NCBI GenBank assembly: GCA_934394435.1
Contig: CAKRRN010000025.1
Location: forward strand, 1 to 39,168
Source: an uncultured Bacteroidaceae bacterium
GTDB lineage: Bacteria; Bacteroidota; Bacteroidia; Bacteroidales; Bacteroidaceae
Reading direction: 5' to 3'
Length of the DNA stretch: 39,168 bases
Shown here: positions 1-7,471 of the stretch, piece after piece
Position numbering within the stretch: the first letter of the stretch is position 1
Layout of the letters: every line of letters starts with the position of its first letter
Position numbers and translations under genes: made by a program
The notes under the pieces: generated by a model
The model's database searches: none
What the model was told of the DNA's origin: nothing
Seen by the model: the letters and a program-made list of their open reading frames with translations, nothing else

Positions 1-113
1 TTTCGCATGAATCTTATTATATCCTTTGCACAGACAAGCAAGCTGGCTTATAAGTACAGGTTACGCCTGTGGATTTATGTCCGAGACTCCCCCCCTGATT
101 TATCGGGTGAGCC
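1..113 (+). repeat. Dispersed repeat, copy 1
   Basis: This segment matches the reverse complement of 20175-20289 almost end to end, at about 85% by eye with a few 1-3 nt gaps. Shared blocks include AGCAAGCTGGCTTATAAG and TTTATCGGG. It contains a small dyad, ACAGG-TTACG-CCTGT. There is no plausible ORF inside. The copy begins at the first base of the window, so it may continue upstream. It looks like a non-coding interspersed element; its family is unknown to me. Confidence 0.8.
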
Positions 114-254
114 AAAGTATCTTAGGATACTTGACAAAGTATCTTAGGATACTTGGCAAAGTAATATAGGATACTTGGCAAAGTATCTTAGGATACTATT
201 TTAAGAGGTCTATCGGGTGAGCCGTAAAAGTTCCTCTGGTTTATCGGGTGAGCC
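101..254 (+). repeat. Three copies of a 13-nt box TATCGGGTGAGCC
   Basis: The box TATCGGGTGAGCC occurs identically at 101-113, 211-223 and 242-254. The first copy is the end of the dispersed repeat. The second and third lie on the far side of the palindromic tandem array at 114-196. A diverged version (TATCGGGTTAGTCC on the minus strand) ends the second copy of the dispersed repeat near 20175-20189. The box may mark the edge of a mobile or amplified unit, or be a protein-binding site. Confidence 0.75.
114..196. repeat. 22-nt tandem palindromic repeat, about 3.8 units
   Basis: Units start at 114, 136, 158 and 180, each 22 nt long, the last one cut short. Each unit carries the dyad AAGTATC-TTAG-GATACTT, a perfect 7-bp hairpin with a 4-nt loop; the third unit is mutated in one arm (AAGTAATATAGGATACTT). 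The block sits between identical TATCGGGTGAGCC boxes. Direct tandem repeats without unique spacers are not CRISPR. The function is unknown. Confidence 0.9.
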
Positions 255-343
255 CTACTTCTTTCGGTTGACTAAGGAAGGTCTGTCGATAAGTTTTAGA
301 AGCATCATTCGTCTGACTCTTGCCTCGTGTCCCCGCAATTACC

Positions 344-419
344 TTTTCGCTCGCATGAAGCTTGGGATGCGTTCCGATAGGACTCGCATTAGGCCTGGGA
401 TGCATTCGGAAAGCGAAAA
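344..419. repeat. 33-nt direct repeat enclosed by a short inverted repeat, downstream of ispF
   Basis: Bases 351-383 and 384-416 are imperfect head-to-tail copies sharing TCGCAT and TGGGATGC cores. The pair is bracketed by TTTTCGCT (344-351) and its complement AGCGAAAA (412-419). The block lies directly past the ispF stop on the minus strand, so it could fold and act as the 3' end of the yicC-gmk-nadD-ispF transcript, although no clear U-tract follows. The rest of 255-343 shows nothing I recognise. Confidence 0.55.
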
Positions 420-424
420 AGATT

Positions 425-910
425 CTACGCTTCCTTTTTCTGTATCAAAACTGTAGCGTATGCAGCCATTCCCTCTTCTTTACCAACAAAGCCAAGACGC
501 TCTGTGGTGGTGGCCTTTATACTCACATCGTCAACGTCCACTCCCATCACCTGCGCCAGGCATTGTTGCATGGCTGGTATGTGAGGTCCTACCTTTGGTA
601 CCTGGGCACACAATGTGGCATCAATATTGCCCACCTGCCAACCGCGTTCTGCTATGAGCTTTACCGTATCGCCAAGCAGGATTTTACTGTCCACGCCAGC
701 ATACTTTGGGTCTGTATCAGGAAAGTGGAAACCAATGTCGCGCATGTTGGCAGCACCCAGAATGGCATCGCAAATGGCATGGATAAGCACATCGGCATCA
801 CTATGTCCGAGCAAACCACTACTGTGTTCAATTCTTATCCCTCCAAGCCATAGTTCTCTGCCGGGAACCAAACGATGGACATCATATCCAAAACCGACTC
901 TGATTTTCAT
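425..910 (-). CDS. ispF: 2-C-methyl-D-erythritol 2,4-cyclodiphosphate synthase (IspF)
   Basis: IspF cyclises CDP-methylerythritol 2-phosphate to MEcPP, with release of CMP, in the cytosolic MEP isoprenoid pathway. The sequence starts MKIRVGFGYDVHR, whose Asp10 and His12 are zinc ligands, followed by GHSDADVLIHA with the third ligand His44. The substrate-loop TTTERLGF is present near the C-terminus. I chose the ATG at 910 because it gives the usual family N-terminus and a length of 161 aa. The longer frame to 967 would run into nadD and add 19 residues unlike the family. It is the last gene of a four-gene minus-strand run. Another MEP-pathway gene, dxr, lies in the divergent operon. Confidence 0.97.
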   Translation of the reverse strand: MKIRVGFGYDVHRLVPGRELWLGGIRIEHSSGLLGHSDADVLIHAICDAILGAANMRDIGFHFPDTDPKYAGVDSKILLGDTVKLIAERGWQVGNIDATLCAQVPKVGPHIPAMQQCLAQVMGVDVDDVSIKATTTERLGFVGKEEGMAAYATVLIQKKEA

Positions 911-915
911 TTTTC

Positions 916-1500
916 TTATTCTTGCTTTTGTTTCTGGTAATATTTTTTTGCTTGAATTTCCGCCCACACTTTCTGGGGCAATCCCTCACCGTTGTATGTG
1001 GACGCAGATATGCGACTCCTTATCTCCGTGGAACTTATGTCGAACAATGGGGTATCCGCCTTACGCACGTCTGGAGGCATTTCGTCTAAAGTGTATCCGG
1101 GACGAGGGAAGACAATGAGTGGATAGTGTGCCAAAATCCAGTCCGCCTCATGCCACTGGGGAAAACGTTCCCAATTGTCTGCTCCTATAATAAGGGAGAA
1201 CTGATGCTCAGGATGACGAAGAGAGAGTGTACGAAGCGTGACAGACATAAACGAAGGACGAGGTAACGAGAACTCCACATCAGAAACCTCTATGCCTGGT
1301 TCGTCCTCTACTGCCAGACGAGTAAGATGGAGTCGCATTCGCTCATCCAAAAGTGCAGCATCTGCCTTGAAGGGATTTTGGGGCGAGACCACAAGCCAAA
1401 CCTCATCCACCAGCCCTTGCTGAAGGATGTGTCTCACCAGCCCTATATGCCCATTGTGAATAGGATTGAAAGAGCCTCCATAGATGCCCGTCCGTATCAT
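916..1500 (-). CDS. nadD: Nicotinate-nucleotide adenylyltransferase (NadD)
   Basis: NadD transfers AMP from ATP to nicotinate mononucleotide, making deamido-NAD in NAD biosynthesis. The N-terminus GGSFNPIHNGH carries the nucleotidyltransferase HxGH motif (His15, His18), and the C-terminal ISSTEIRSR is the family's second nucleotide-binding motif. At 194 aa it has the usual length. Its ATG overlaps the gmk stop as ATGA (1497-1500), and five bases separate its stop from the ispF start, so the genes are very likely co-transcribed and translationally coupled. Confidence 0.96.
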   Translation of the reverse strand: MIRTGIYGGSFNPIHNGHIGLVRHILQQGLVDEVWLVVSPQNPFKADAALLDERMRLHLTRLAVEDEPGIEVSDVEFSLPRPSFMSVTLRTLSLRHPEHQFSLIIGADNWERFPQWHEADWILAHYPLIVFPRPGYTLDEMPPDVRKADTPLFDISSTEIRSRISASTYNGEGLPQKVWAEIQAKKYYQKQKQE

Positions 1501-2072
1501 TCTGGTTGCTCTATGAAACGGCGTATAAGAGAAGCGGTCTGACTGACAGCCTCATCAAAATCGTCATTCACCACCACATGGTCAAACCGAGGAGCAAAGG
1601 TAAGCTCGTGAGCGGCTTTCCCTAAGCGTTGTTCTATCTGTTCCTCGCTGTCTGTTGCCCGGCTCCGAAGCCTGCGCTCAAGTTCCTCAAGCGAAGGTGG
1701 CTGTACGAAGATGCTCATGGCCTGAGGTCCATATATCTCGCGTATGCGGCATCCTCCTGCCACATCCACATCAAACACCACATTTTGCCCTGCCTGCAAC
1801 TGCCGATCAATCTGACTGCGGAGGGAACCGTAAAAACGATCTGGATAGACTTCCTCATACTCTAAGAACTCGCCTCGTTCGATGCGCTGGCGGAATTCTG
1901 CGGGAGAGATAAAAAAGTAGTCCACCCCATCTTTTTCCGTTCCACGTGGTGGACGACTGGTGGCACTAATGCTAAAAGCCAGATTAAACTCAGGATAGTC
2001 CTCCATCAAGCGATGCACGATGCTACTTTTGCCGCTTCCCGATGGAGCGCTGAATATAATTAGTTTGCCCAT
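1497..2072 (-). CDS. gmk: Guanylate kinase
   Basis: Gmk phosphorylates GMP to GDP with ATP and is essential for guanine nucleotide supply. The P-loop APSGSGKSS spans residues 9-17. The GMP-binding segment ISATSRPPRGTEKDGVDYFF follows, and the lid region RLRSRATDSEEQIEQRL is intact. The length of 191 aa is typical. It lies downstream of yicC with a 36-nt gap and overlaps nadD by four bases. The yicC-gmk pairing is common in bacteria. Confidence 0.97.
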   Translation of the reverse strand: MGKLIIFSAPSGSGKSSIVHRLMEDYPEFNLAFSISATSRPPRGTEKDGVDYFFISPAEFRQRIERGEFLEYEEVYPDRFYGSLRSQIDRQLQAGQNVVFDVDVAGGCRIREIYGPQAMSIFVQPPSLEELERRLRSRATDSEEQIEQRLGKAAHELTFAPRFDHVVVNDDFDEAVSQTASLIRRFIEQPE

Positions 2073-2108
2073 ATAGACGATTTAAAATAGTTGTTGCGAG
2101 GATGTAAG

Positions 2109-2984
2109 TTACATTACATTAAGTACCTGCTCCTTTATCTGTTCCAGTTCATCCTTCATCATCACCACCAGATTCTGCATTTCAGAAAGATTGCTCTTAC
2201 TGCCTGTCGTATTGATCTCACGTCCCATCTCTTGAGCTATAAAACCAAGTTTTTTCCCTTGTCCATGACCTTCCTCCATGGTCTCACGGAAATAACGTAA
2301 GTGATTGGAAAGCCGCTGCTTCTCCTCGCTGATATCGAGTTTCTCTATGTAGTATATCATCTCCTGCTCCAGTCGTCCTCTGTCATAATCAACATTTGGA
2401 ATGGCAGCCAAGCCATCTTCTATACGCTGTCTGATTTTGGGCACACGGCTCTTTTCGAAAGGTTCTATGTCCTGGAGCAACTTCCCGATGCGATCCAGTT
2501 TCTCCTGGAACTTGTGTTGCAACGCCAGACCTTCCTGCTGACGAAACTGTACCAGCGCATCAATAGCCTTCTCCACAGCACCAGACACGACCTTCCACTC
2601 CTCGTCGGAGAGTTCCTGCTGCGGTGCCTTCTCCACGGCATCGGGCAAGCGCATAAGCAAAGGCCACCAGTCTTGAGGCTCATCGAGCCCCAGCTGTTCA
2701 GATGCCTCGCATATCTCCTTCTTGTAAGCCATCAGAATAGGCACATTGACGCGTGCTGCCTCCTGCATTCCATCCTGCTCCACCCAAAGGCTAAAATCCA
2801 CCTTTCCTCGCTCCAAACGACGAGCTATCAAGGCGCGTACCTCCATCTCATGTTCCCTATACAGAGGTGCCAAACGAGTACTCAAATCCAATGCTTTACT
2901 GTTCAACGATTTGATTTCTGCAGTAATTCTCTTACCCTGGTATTCGACAGTACATTTGCCATAACCAGTCATAGATAATATCAT
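2109..2984 (-). CDS. YicC/YloC family endoribonuclease
   Basis: This is a member of the YicC/YloC family, for which endoribonuclease activity and a role in RNA turnover are described. The N-terminal domain begins MILSMTGYGK and includes LNSKALDLSTRLAP. The C-terminal DUF1732 part includes GFIAQEMGREINTTGSKS, with a conserved acidic/charged cluster. At 291 aa it is full length. It is the first gene of the minus-strand run ending in ispF, and a TAnnTTTG box lies about 30 nt upstream of its ATG. Gene neighbourhood with gmk supports the assignment. Confidence 0.93.
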   Translation of the reverse strand: MILSMTGYGKCTVEYQGKRITAEIKSLNSKALDLSTRLAPLYREHEMEVRALIARRLERGKVDFSLWVEQDGMQEAARVNVPILMAYKKEICEASEQLGLDEPQDWWPLLMRLPDAVEKAPQQELSDEEWKVVSGAVEKAIDALVQFRQQEGLALQHKFQEKLDRIGKLLQDIEPFEKSRVPKIRQRIEDGLAAIPNVDYDRGRLEQEMIYYIEKLDISEEKQRLSNHLRYFRETMEEGHGQGKKLGFIAQEMGREINTTGSKSNLSEMQNLVVMMKDELEQIKEQVLNVM

Positions 2985-3014
2985 GGGTGTATATGCTTTT
3001 GATTATTCTAAGCA

Positions 3015-3022
3015 CAAAAGTA
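3015..3022 (-). promoter_or_regulatory. Bacteroidetes -7 box for yicC-gmk-nadD-ispF
   Basis: On the minus strand the sequence TACTTTTG fits the TAnnTTTG box used by the Bacteroidetes primary sigma factor. It sits 31 nt upstream of the yicC ATG. A good TTG at the -33 position is not seen, so this is a motif call. It lies only 22 nt from the opposing plus-strand box. Confidence 0.55.
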
Positions 3023-3044
3023 CGGAATAAATGGCAAATTATCG

Positions 3045-3052
3045 TATCTTTG
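3045..3052 (+). promoter_or_regulatory. Bacteroidetes -7 box for the tsaB operon
   Basis: TATCTTTG fits TAnnTTTG. The expected start site near 3058 would give a leader of about 60 nt. That leader contains a small hairpin (CTTTCC at 3077-3082 with GGAAAG at 3094-3099) and an AAGGAG ribosome-binding site at 3107-3112, eight bases before the tsaB ATG. A purine-rich Shine-Dalgarno this good is uncommon in this phylum. Confidence 0.6.
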
Positions 3053-3120
3053 TCCCGAAATAACATCAAAAGAGCGCTTTCCCAGCCAGAGGTGGAAAGA
3101 CAAAGTAAGGAGTTAAGATT

Positions 3121-3813
3121 ATGTCTTGCATTCTGCATATTGAGACAAGTACACAAGTTTGTTCTGTGGCACTAAGCCAGGATGGTCAACTGATTTATCA
3201 CGACGAAGATTTCAACGGGCCCAACCATTCCATCCAATGTGGCGTCATGTCTGAGGCTGCATTATCATTTGCAAACAGTCACGCCATCCCCGTAGATGCC
3301 GTAGCGGTAAGCAGCGGACCTGGGAGTTATACAGGACTACGCATAGGGGCATCTATGGCTAAAGGCATCTGCTACGGGCGAGACCTGCCTCTGATAGCTA
3401 TCCCCACCCCACAGATAATGTGTGTGCCTGTGTTGCTCAAACATGACGACCTGCCAGAGGATGCCCTGCTGATACCCATGACCGACGCACGACGCATGGA
3501 AGTGTATGCAGCCGTATATGACCGCAGTATGCATGAGATACGCGCCATTGGAGCAGACGTGGTGGAAGCGGACACCTACAAGGAATATCTGGACAAACGA
3601 CCCGTATACTTCTTTGGAGACGGTTCGGCAAAATGCCAAAAGACCATCACACACCCTAACGCTCATTTCATTGAGGGGATTGTGCCACTGGCCAAATACA
3701 TGTACCCATTGGCAGAAAAGGCTATGATGAACAGTGACTTTCAGGATGCTGCATACTTTGAGCCATTTTATCTGAAGGAATTTGTGGCGCTGAAATCCAA
3801 GAAACTATTGTAG
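3121..3813 (+). CDS. tsaB: tRNA threonylcarbamoyladenosine biosynthesis protein TsaB
   Basis: TsaB is the non-catalytic partner that joins TsaD and TsaE to install the universal t6A37 modification on ANN-decoding tRNAs. The ASKHA-fold N-terminus CILHIETSTQVCSVAL and the family motif SSGPGSYTGLRIG, followed by AKGICYGRDLPLIAIPT, are clear. The length of 230 aa is typical. The start is supported by an AAGGAG eight bases upstream. It is the first gene of a long plus-strand run (tsaB, DUF4290, murA, rimM, dxr, rseP). Confidence 0.95.
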   Translation: MSCILHIETSTQVCSVALSQDGQLIYHDEDFNGPNHSIQCGVMSEAALSFANSHAIPVDAVAVSSGPGSYTGLRIGASMAKGICYGRDLPLIAIPTPQIMCVPVLLKHDDLPEDALLIPMTDARRMEVYAAVYDRSMHEIRAIGADVVEADTYKEYLDKRPVYFFGDGSAKCQKTITHPNAHFIEGIVPLAKYMYPLAEKAMMNSDFQDAAYFEPFYLKEFVALKSKKLL

Positions 3814-3838
3814 AAAAAAAAAGACCAAATAAGCATAC

Positions 3839-4444
3839 ATGCAATACAACACACAAAAGCCCATCCTGATAATGCCAGAATATGGCAGAGGAATACAGGA
3901 GATGGTAGACGTGGCTATAGGACTGCCGAACAAACAAGACAGAGAGCGATGCGCACGAGCCATCGTTACCATCATGGCACGTATACAGCCCCAACAGTCG
4001 GGACAAGCCGACTATGAGCAAAAGCTATGGAATCACTTGGCTCGTATCTCGCAATACAAACTCGATATTGACTATCCGGTGGAAATCGTGAGCGAAGAAG
4101 AGGCATACGCACATCCCCAACCACTACCATACCCCATGAAGCGAATCCGAAGCAGACATTACGGGCACCTTGTGGAAAGTGCATTAGAATATGCGCAGAG
4201 CCTTCCCGAAGGACAGGAACGAGACACCCTGGTGGGCATGGTTGCCAACCAAATGAAGCAAGACCTATTTATGTGGAACAGGGACTCTATGGACGACAGA
4301 CTTGTGGCAGCAGACATCAGCAGATATACACACAACGGAATCCAACTGGACCTGAAGAACCATCGCTTTGCTCCCGTAGGAGTACCCAATCTGCAGCAGA
4401 TGGCCAACATGCAACGTAACAACAGAAAAAGAAAAAGAGTATAA
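3839..4444 (+). CDS. DUF4290 family protein
   Basis: This is a 201-aa soluble protein of the Bacteroidetes-specific DUF4290 family, recognised from the N-terminus MQYNTQKPILIMPEYGR and the helical, acidic body. No catalytic motif, signal peptide or membrane segment is visible. The C-terminus is strongly basic (NNRKRKRV), which may contact nucleic acid; that is inference. It sits 25 nt after tsaB and 5 nt before murA, so it is co-transcribed with tRNA-modification and cell-wall genes. The function is unknown. Confidence 0.88.
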   Translation: MQYNTQKPILIMPEYGRGIQEMVDVAIGLPNKQDRERCARAIVTIMARIQPQQSGQADYEQKLWNHLARISQYKLDIDYPVEIVSEEEAYAHPQPLPYPMKRIRSRHYGHLVESALEYAQSLPEGQERDTLVGMVANQMKQDLFMWNRDSMDDRLVAADISRYTHNGIQLDLKNHRFAPVGVPNLQQMANMQRNNRKRKRV

Positions 4445-4449
4445 GAGAG

Positions 4450-5757
4450 ATGCCATCGTTCATTATCGAAGGAGGACACAGGCTAAAAGGTAACATCACA
4501 CCACAGGGCGCCAAGAACGAGGCCCTGCAAGTGCTTAGTGCCGTATTGCTGACAGCCGAGCCTGTCACGTTGCACAACGTACCTAACATTCTGGACGTAA
4601 ACAACCAGATAAAACTCTTGGAAGATATCGGAGTGCGCATACAGCGCAGTTCGCCACACGACATCACCTTGCAGGCAGATAGCGTCGACACAACTTACCT
4701 GCAAAGCGATGAGTTTCTGCAGAGATGTGGAAAACTGCGCGGAAGTGTTATGCTGATGGGGCCTCTCCTTGCACGATTCGGCAAGGCTATGGTAGCACGT
4801 CCAGGAGGCGACAACATAGGTAGACGCAGACTTGACACACACTTTTTGGGACTAAAGAAGCTGGGAGGGAATTTCCTATACGACCCTCACAGACAGGTAT
4901 TCTCCATTACAGCCAAGCGTCTGCAAGGCACATACATGCTGCTGGACGAAGCGTCCATCACAGGCACAGCCAACATTCTAATGGCAGCAGTAATGGCAGA
5001 AGGAACCACCACCATCTACAATGCGGCCTGCGAGCCCTATGTGCAGCAACTCTGCCACATGCTGGTACGTATGGGAGCACACATCAGCGGAATAGGGAGC
5101 AACCTACTCCGCATCGAAGGTGTAAAAGAGCTGAAAGGCACGGAACACACCATCCTGCCAGACATGATAGAGGTGGGATCATTCATAGGCATGAGTGCCA
5201 TGGTGGGCGATGGAGTACGCATCTGTAACGTAGCTTATCCACAACTGGGCATCATCCCATATACGTTCCGTCGCTTGGGCATTGAAGTGGAGCATCAAGA
5301 CGATGACATCTTCATCCCCCGTCAGGAACATTATCAGATAGACACATTTTTGGACGGTTCGTTTATGACATTTGCCGATGCACCATGGCCAGGACTCACG
5401 CCCGACCTGCTGAGTGTGCTACTGGTAGTGAGTACTCAGGCAAAAGGAAGCGTACTGGTGCATCAGAAGATGTTTGAGAGCCGATTGTTCTTCGTAGACA
5501 AGCTTATCGACATGGGAGCGCAGATTATCCTGTGCGACCCACATAGAGCTGTGATCGTGGGACACGACAACCAAAAGAAACTACATGCTGGGCGCATGAC
5601 AAGTCCAGACATAAGGGCTGGCATCGCATTGCTTATTGCCGCCATGAGCGCAGAAGGCACAAGCCGAATCGACAATATCGGGCAGATAGACCGAGGATAC
5701 GAACATATAGAAACCAGGCTGAATGCCTTGGGAGCTAAGATAAGCAGAATAGACTGA
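4450..5757 (+). CDS. murA: UDP-N-acetylglucosamine 1-carboxyvinyltransferase (MurA), Cys-to-Asp form
   Basis: MurA transfers enolpyruvate from PEP to UDP-GlcNAc, the first committed step of peptidoglycan synthesis. The Lys22-Asn23 pair is present (GAKNEA). The catalytic loop reads PGGDNIGRRRLDTH, with Asp121 where E. coli has Cys115 in PGGCAIG. Asp at this site is known in Chlamydia and Mycobacterium MurA; the enzyme stays active but is not alkylated by fosfomycin. The length of 435 aa is near the family's (about 420). The stop codon overlaps the rimM start as TGATG. Confidence 0.96.
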   Translation: MPSFIIEGGHRLKGNITPQGAKNEALQVLSAVLLTAEPVTLHNVPNILDVNNQIKLLEDIGVRIQRSSPHDITLQADSVDTTYLQSDEFLQRCGKLRGSVMLMGPLLARFGKAMVARPGGDNIGRRRLDTHFLGLKKLGGNFLYDPHRQVFSITAKRLQGTYMLLDEASITGTANILMAAVMAEGTTTIYNAACEPYVQQLCHMLVRMGAHISGIGSNLLRIEGVKELKGTEHTILPDMIEVGSFIGMSAMVGDGVRICNVAYPQLGIIPYTFRRLGIEVEHQDDDIFIPRQEHYQIDTFLDGSFMTFADAPWPGLTPDLLSVLLVVSTQAKGSVLVHQKMFESRLFFVDKLIDMGAQIILCDPHRAVIVGHDNQKKLHAGRMTSPDIRAGIALLIAAMSAEGTSRIDNIGQIDRGYEHIETRLNALGAKISRID

Positions 5758-6266
5758 TGATAAAGGAGGAAGACGTTTACAAGATAGGTTGCATCACACG
5801 CACACATGGCGTGAAAGGTGAGGTTACACTCAGCTTCACCGATGATGTGTGGGACAAGGCTGATGCAGACTATCTGGTATTGCGCATTGACGGCATATTG
5901 GTGCCGTTCTTCATGGAAGAATACAGATTTCGTTCAGACACGACCGCTTTGATAAAATTCGAAGACTATGACAACTCCGAACAAGCGACGACCCTCTGCG
6001 GATGCGAAGTATACTTCCCCCATAGCCTTACTCCTGAGGCCAATCCGGAAGATGAATATACATGGCGATATTTTACCGGCTTCAAAGTCATAGAAGAAGG
6101 AAAAGGCACACTGGGCTTCATTGACCATGTGGATGACAGCACAGCCAATGTACTCTTCCAGGTGGGAGACAGGCTGATACCTGCCGCCGAAGAATTCATT
6201 ACTGATATTGACCATCAAGGCAGAAGCATCACCATGCGTCTGCCAGAAGGACTTTTGGACTTATGA
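5757..6266 (+). CDS. rimM: Ribosome maturation factor RimM
   Basis: RimM assists assembly of the 30S head domain and binds protein S19. The N-terminal RimM domain starts IGCITRTHGVKGEVTLSF, and the C-terminal PRC-barrel contains LGFIDHVDDSTANVLF and ITMRLPEGLLDL. The 169-aa length is normal. It overlaps murA by one base and dxr by four, indicating tight translational coupling. The usual RimM neighbours (rpsP, trmD, rplS) are absent; location beside murA and dxr appears to be the arrangement in this lineage. Confidence 0.94.
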   Translation: MIKEEDVYKIGCITRTHGVKGEVTLSFTDDVWDKADADYLVLRIDGILVPFFMEEYRFRSDTTALIKFEDYDNSEQATTLCGCEVYFPHSLTPEANPEDEYTWRYFTGFKVIEEGKGTLGFIDHVDDSTANVLFQVGDRLIPAAEEFITDIDHQGRSITMRLPEGLLDL

Positions 6267-7426
6267 CAAAGAAAAAGAAAATTTGCATACTGGGCAGTAC
6301 TGGCAGCATTGGTACACAGACTCTACAGGTAATAGACGAGCACCCAGACCTCTTTGAGGCATACGTGCTGACAGCAAACAAGCAGGCTGACTTGCTCATA
6401 CAGCAAGCAAAGAAGTACCAGCCGTCTGCAGTGGTCATCGCTGACGAAAGTAAATATGAGCAAGTACGCGATGCATTGGAGCAAGACCCCATACAAGTCT
6501 ACACGGGAAGTGACGCACTATGCCAAGTGGTACAGATGGAGCCTATTGACATAGTGCTGACTGCTTTGGTGGGATTCAGCGGTCTCAGACCGACATTAAG
6601 CGCGATAAAAGCCCACAAGACCATTGCTCTGGCCAATAAAGAGACGCTGGTGGTGGCAGGAGAACTGGTAACAGGACTATGCTTGAAGGAGAGAGTTGCT
6701 ATGCTGCCTGTTGACAGTGAGCATAGTGCCATCTTCCAAAGTCTGATGGGGGAAGTCAGCGATATTGAAAAGATTATCCTAACCGCCAGTGGAGGTCCGT
6801 TCCGTAAGTTCACCATAGAGCAACTGGCAACGGTCACACCAGCCATGGCTCTGAAACATCCCAACTGGGAAATGGGTGCAAAGATTACCATCGACTCAGC
6901 CAGCATGATGAACAAGGGCTTCGAAGTGATAGAAGCCAAATGGTTGTTCGATGTAAAGCCACAGCAGATACAAGTCGTGGTGCACCCACAAAGCATTGTA
7001 CATAGCGCGGTACAATTTGCAGATGGAGCCGTAAAAGCACAGCTGGGAGCACCCGACATGAGAGTACCCATACAGTTAGCCCTTTCTTATCCAGAAAGGT
7101 TGAATAGCAATTTCCCACGCTTAGACTGGTGGAAGATGAAGGATCTCACCTTTGAACAGCCAGACGAGAAGAGATTCAGATGCCTAAGCATGGCATATGA
7201 GGCCATCCACCAAGGTGGAAATGCAGCATGCATAGTGAATGCAGCAAACGAAATAGCCAATCTGGCTTTCCGACAGGAACGATGCTCGTTTCTGGCAATG
7301 GCAGACATTATCGAATACACCTTGGCACATGTGAGCCACCAGGATTGCCCCTCATTAGAAGATTATCTGGCAACAGATGCTGAAGCAAGACGAATAGCAG
7401 AGGAGCGAATAAGCTGCCCAAAATAA
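6263..7426 (+). CDS. dxr: 1-deoxy-D-xylulose 5-phosphate reductoisomerase (Dxr)
   Basis: Dxr converts DXP to MEP with NADPH and is the first committed enzyme of the MEP isoprenoid pathway. The NADPH-binding motif LGSTGSIGTQTLQVI is at residues 10-24. Further motifs are ANKETLVVAGE, PVDSEHSAIFQ (metal and substrate binding), LTASGGPFR and the substrate loop IDSASMMNKG with EVIEA. The length of 387 aa is typical. The gene overlaps rimM as ATGA and precedes rseP by 45 nt. The pathway's ispF is in the divergent operon. Confidence 0.97.
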   Translation: MTKKKKICILGSTGSIGTQTLQVIDEHPDLFEAYVLTANKQADLLIQQAKKYQPSAVVIADESKYEQVRDALEQDPIQVYTGSDALCQVVQMEPIDIVLTALVGFSGLRPTLSAIKAHKTIALANKETLVVAGELVTGLCLKERVAMLPVDSEHSAIFQSLMGEVSDIEKIILTASGGPFRKFTIEQLATVTPAMALKHPNWEMGAKITIDSASMMNKGFEVIEAKWLFDVKPQQIQVVVHPQSIVHSAVQFADGAVKAQLGAPDMRVPIQLALSYPERLNSNFPRLDWWKMKDLTFEQPDEKRFRCLSMAYEAIHQGGNAACIVNAANEIANLAFRQERCSFLAMADIIEYTLAHVSHQDCPSLEDYLATDAEARRIAEERISCPK

Positions 7427-7471
7427 TGCTTCACACATTATATAATAAGTATACAAGACCCCACAACAAAC

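Noticed and set aside
114..196. Possible CRISPR array
   Set aside because: The 22-nt units are contiguous with no unique spacers, and no cas gene is in the window.
362..853. Plus-strand ORF overlapping ispF
   Set aside because: It runs antisense through a clear ispF gene and has no family features.
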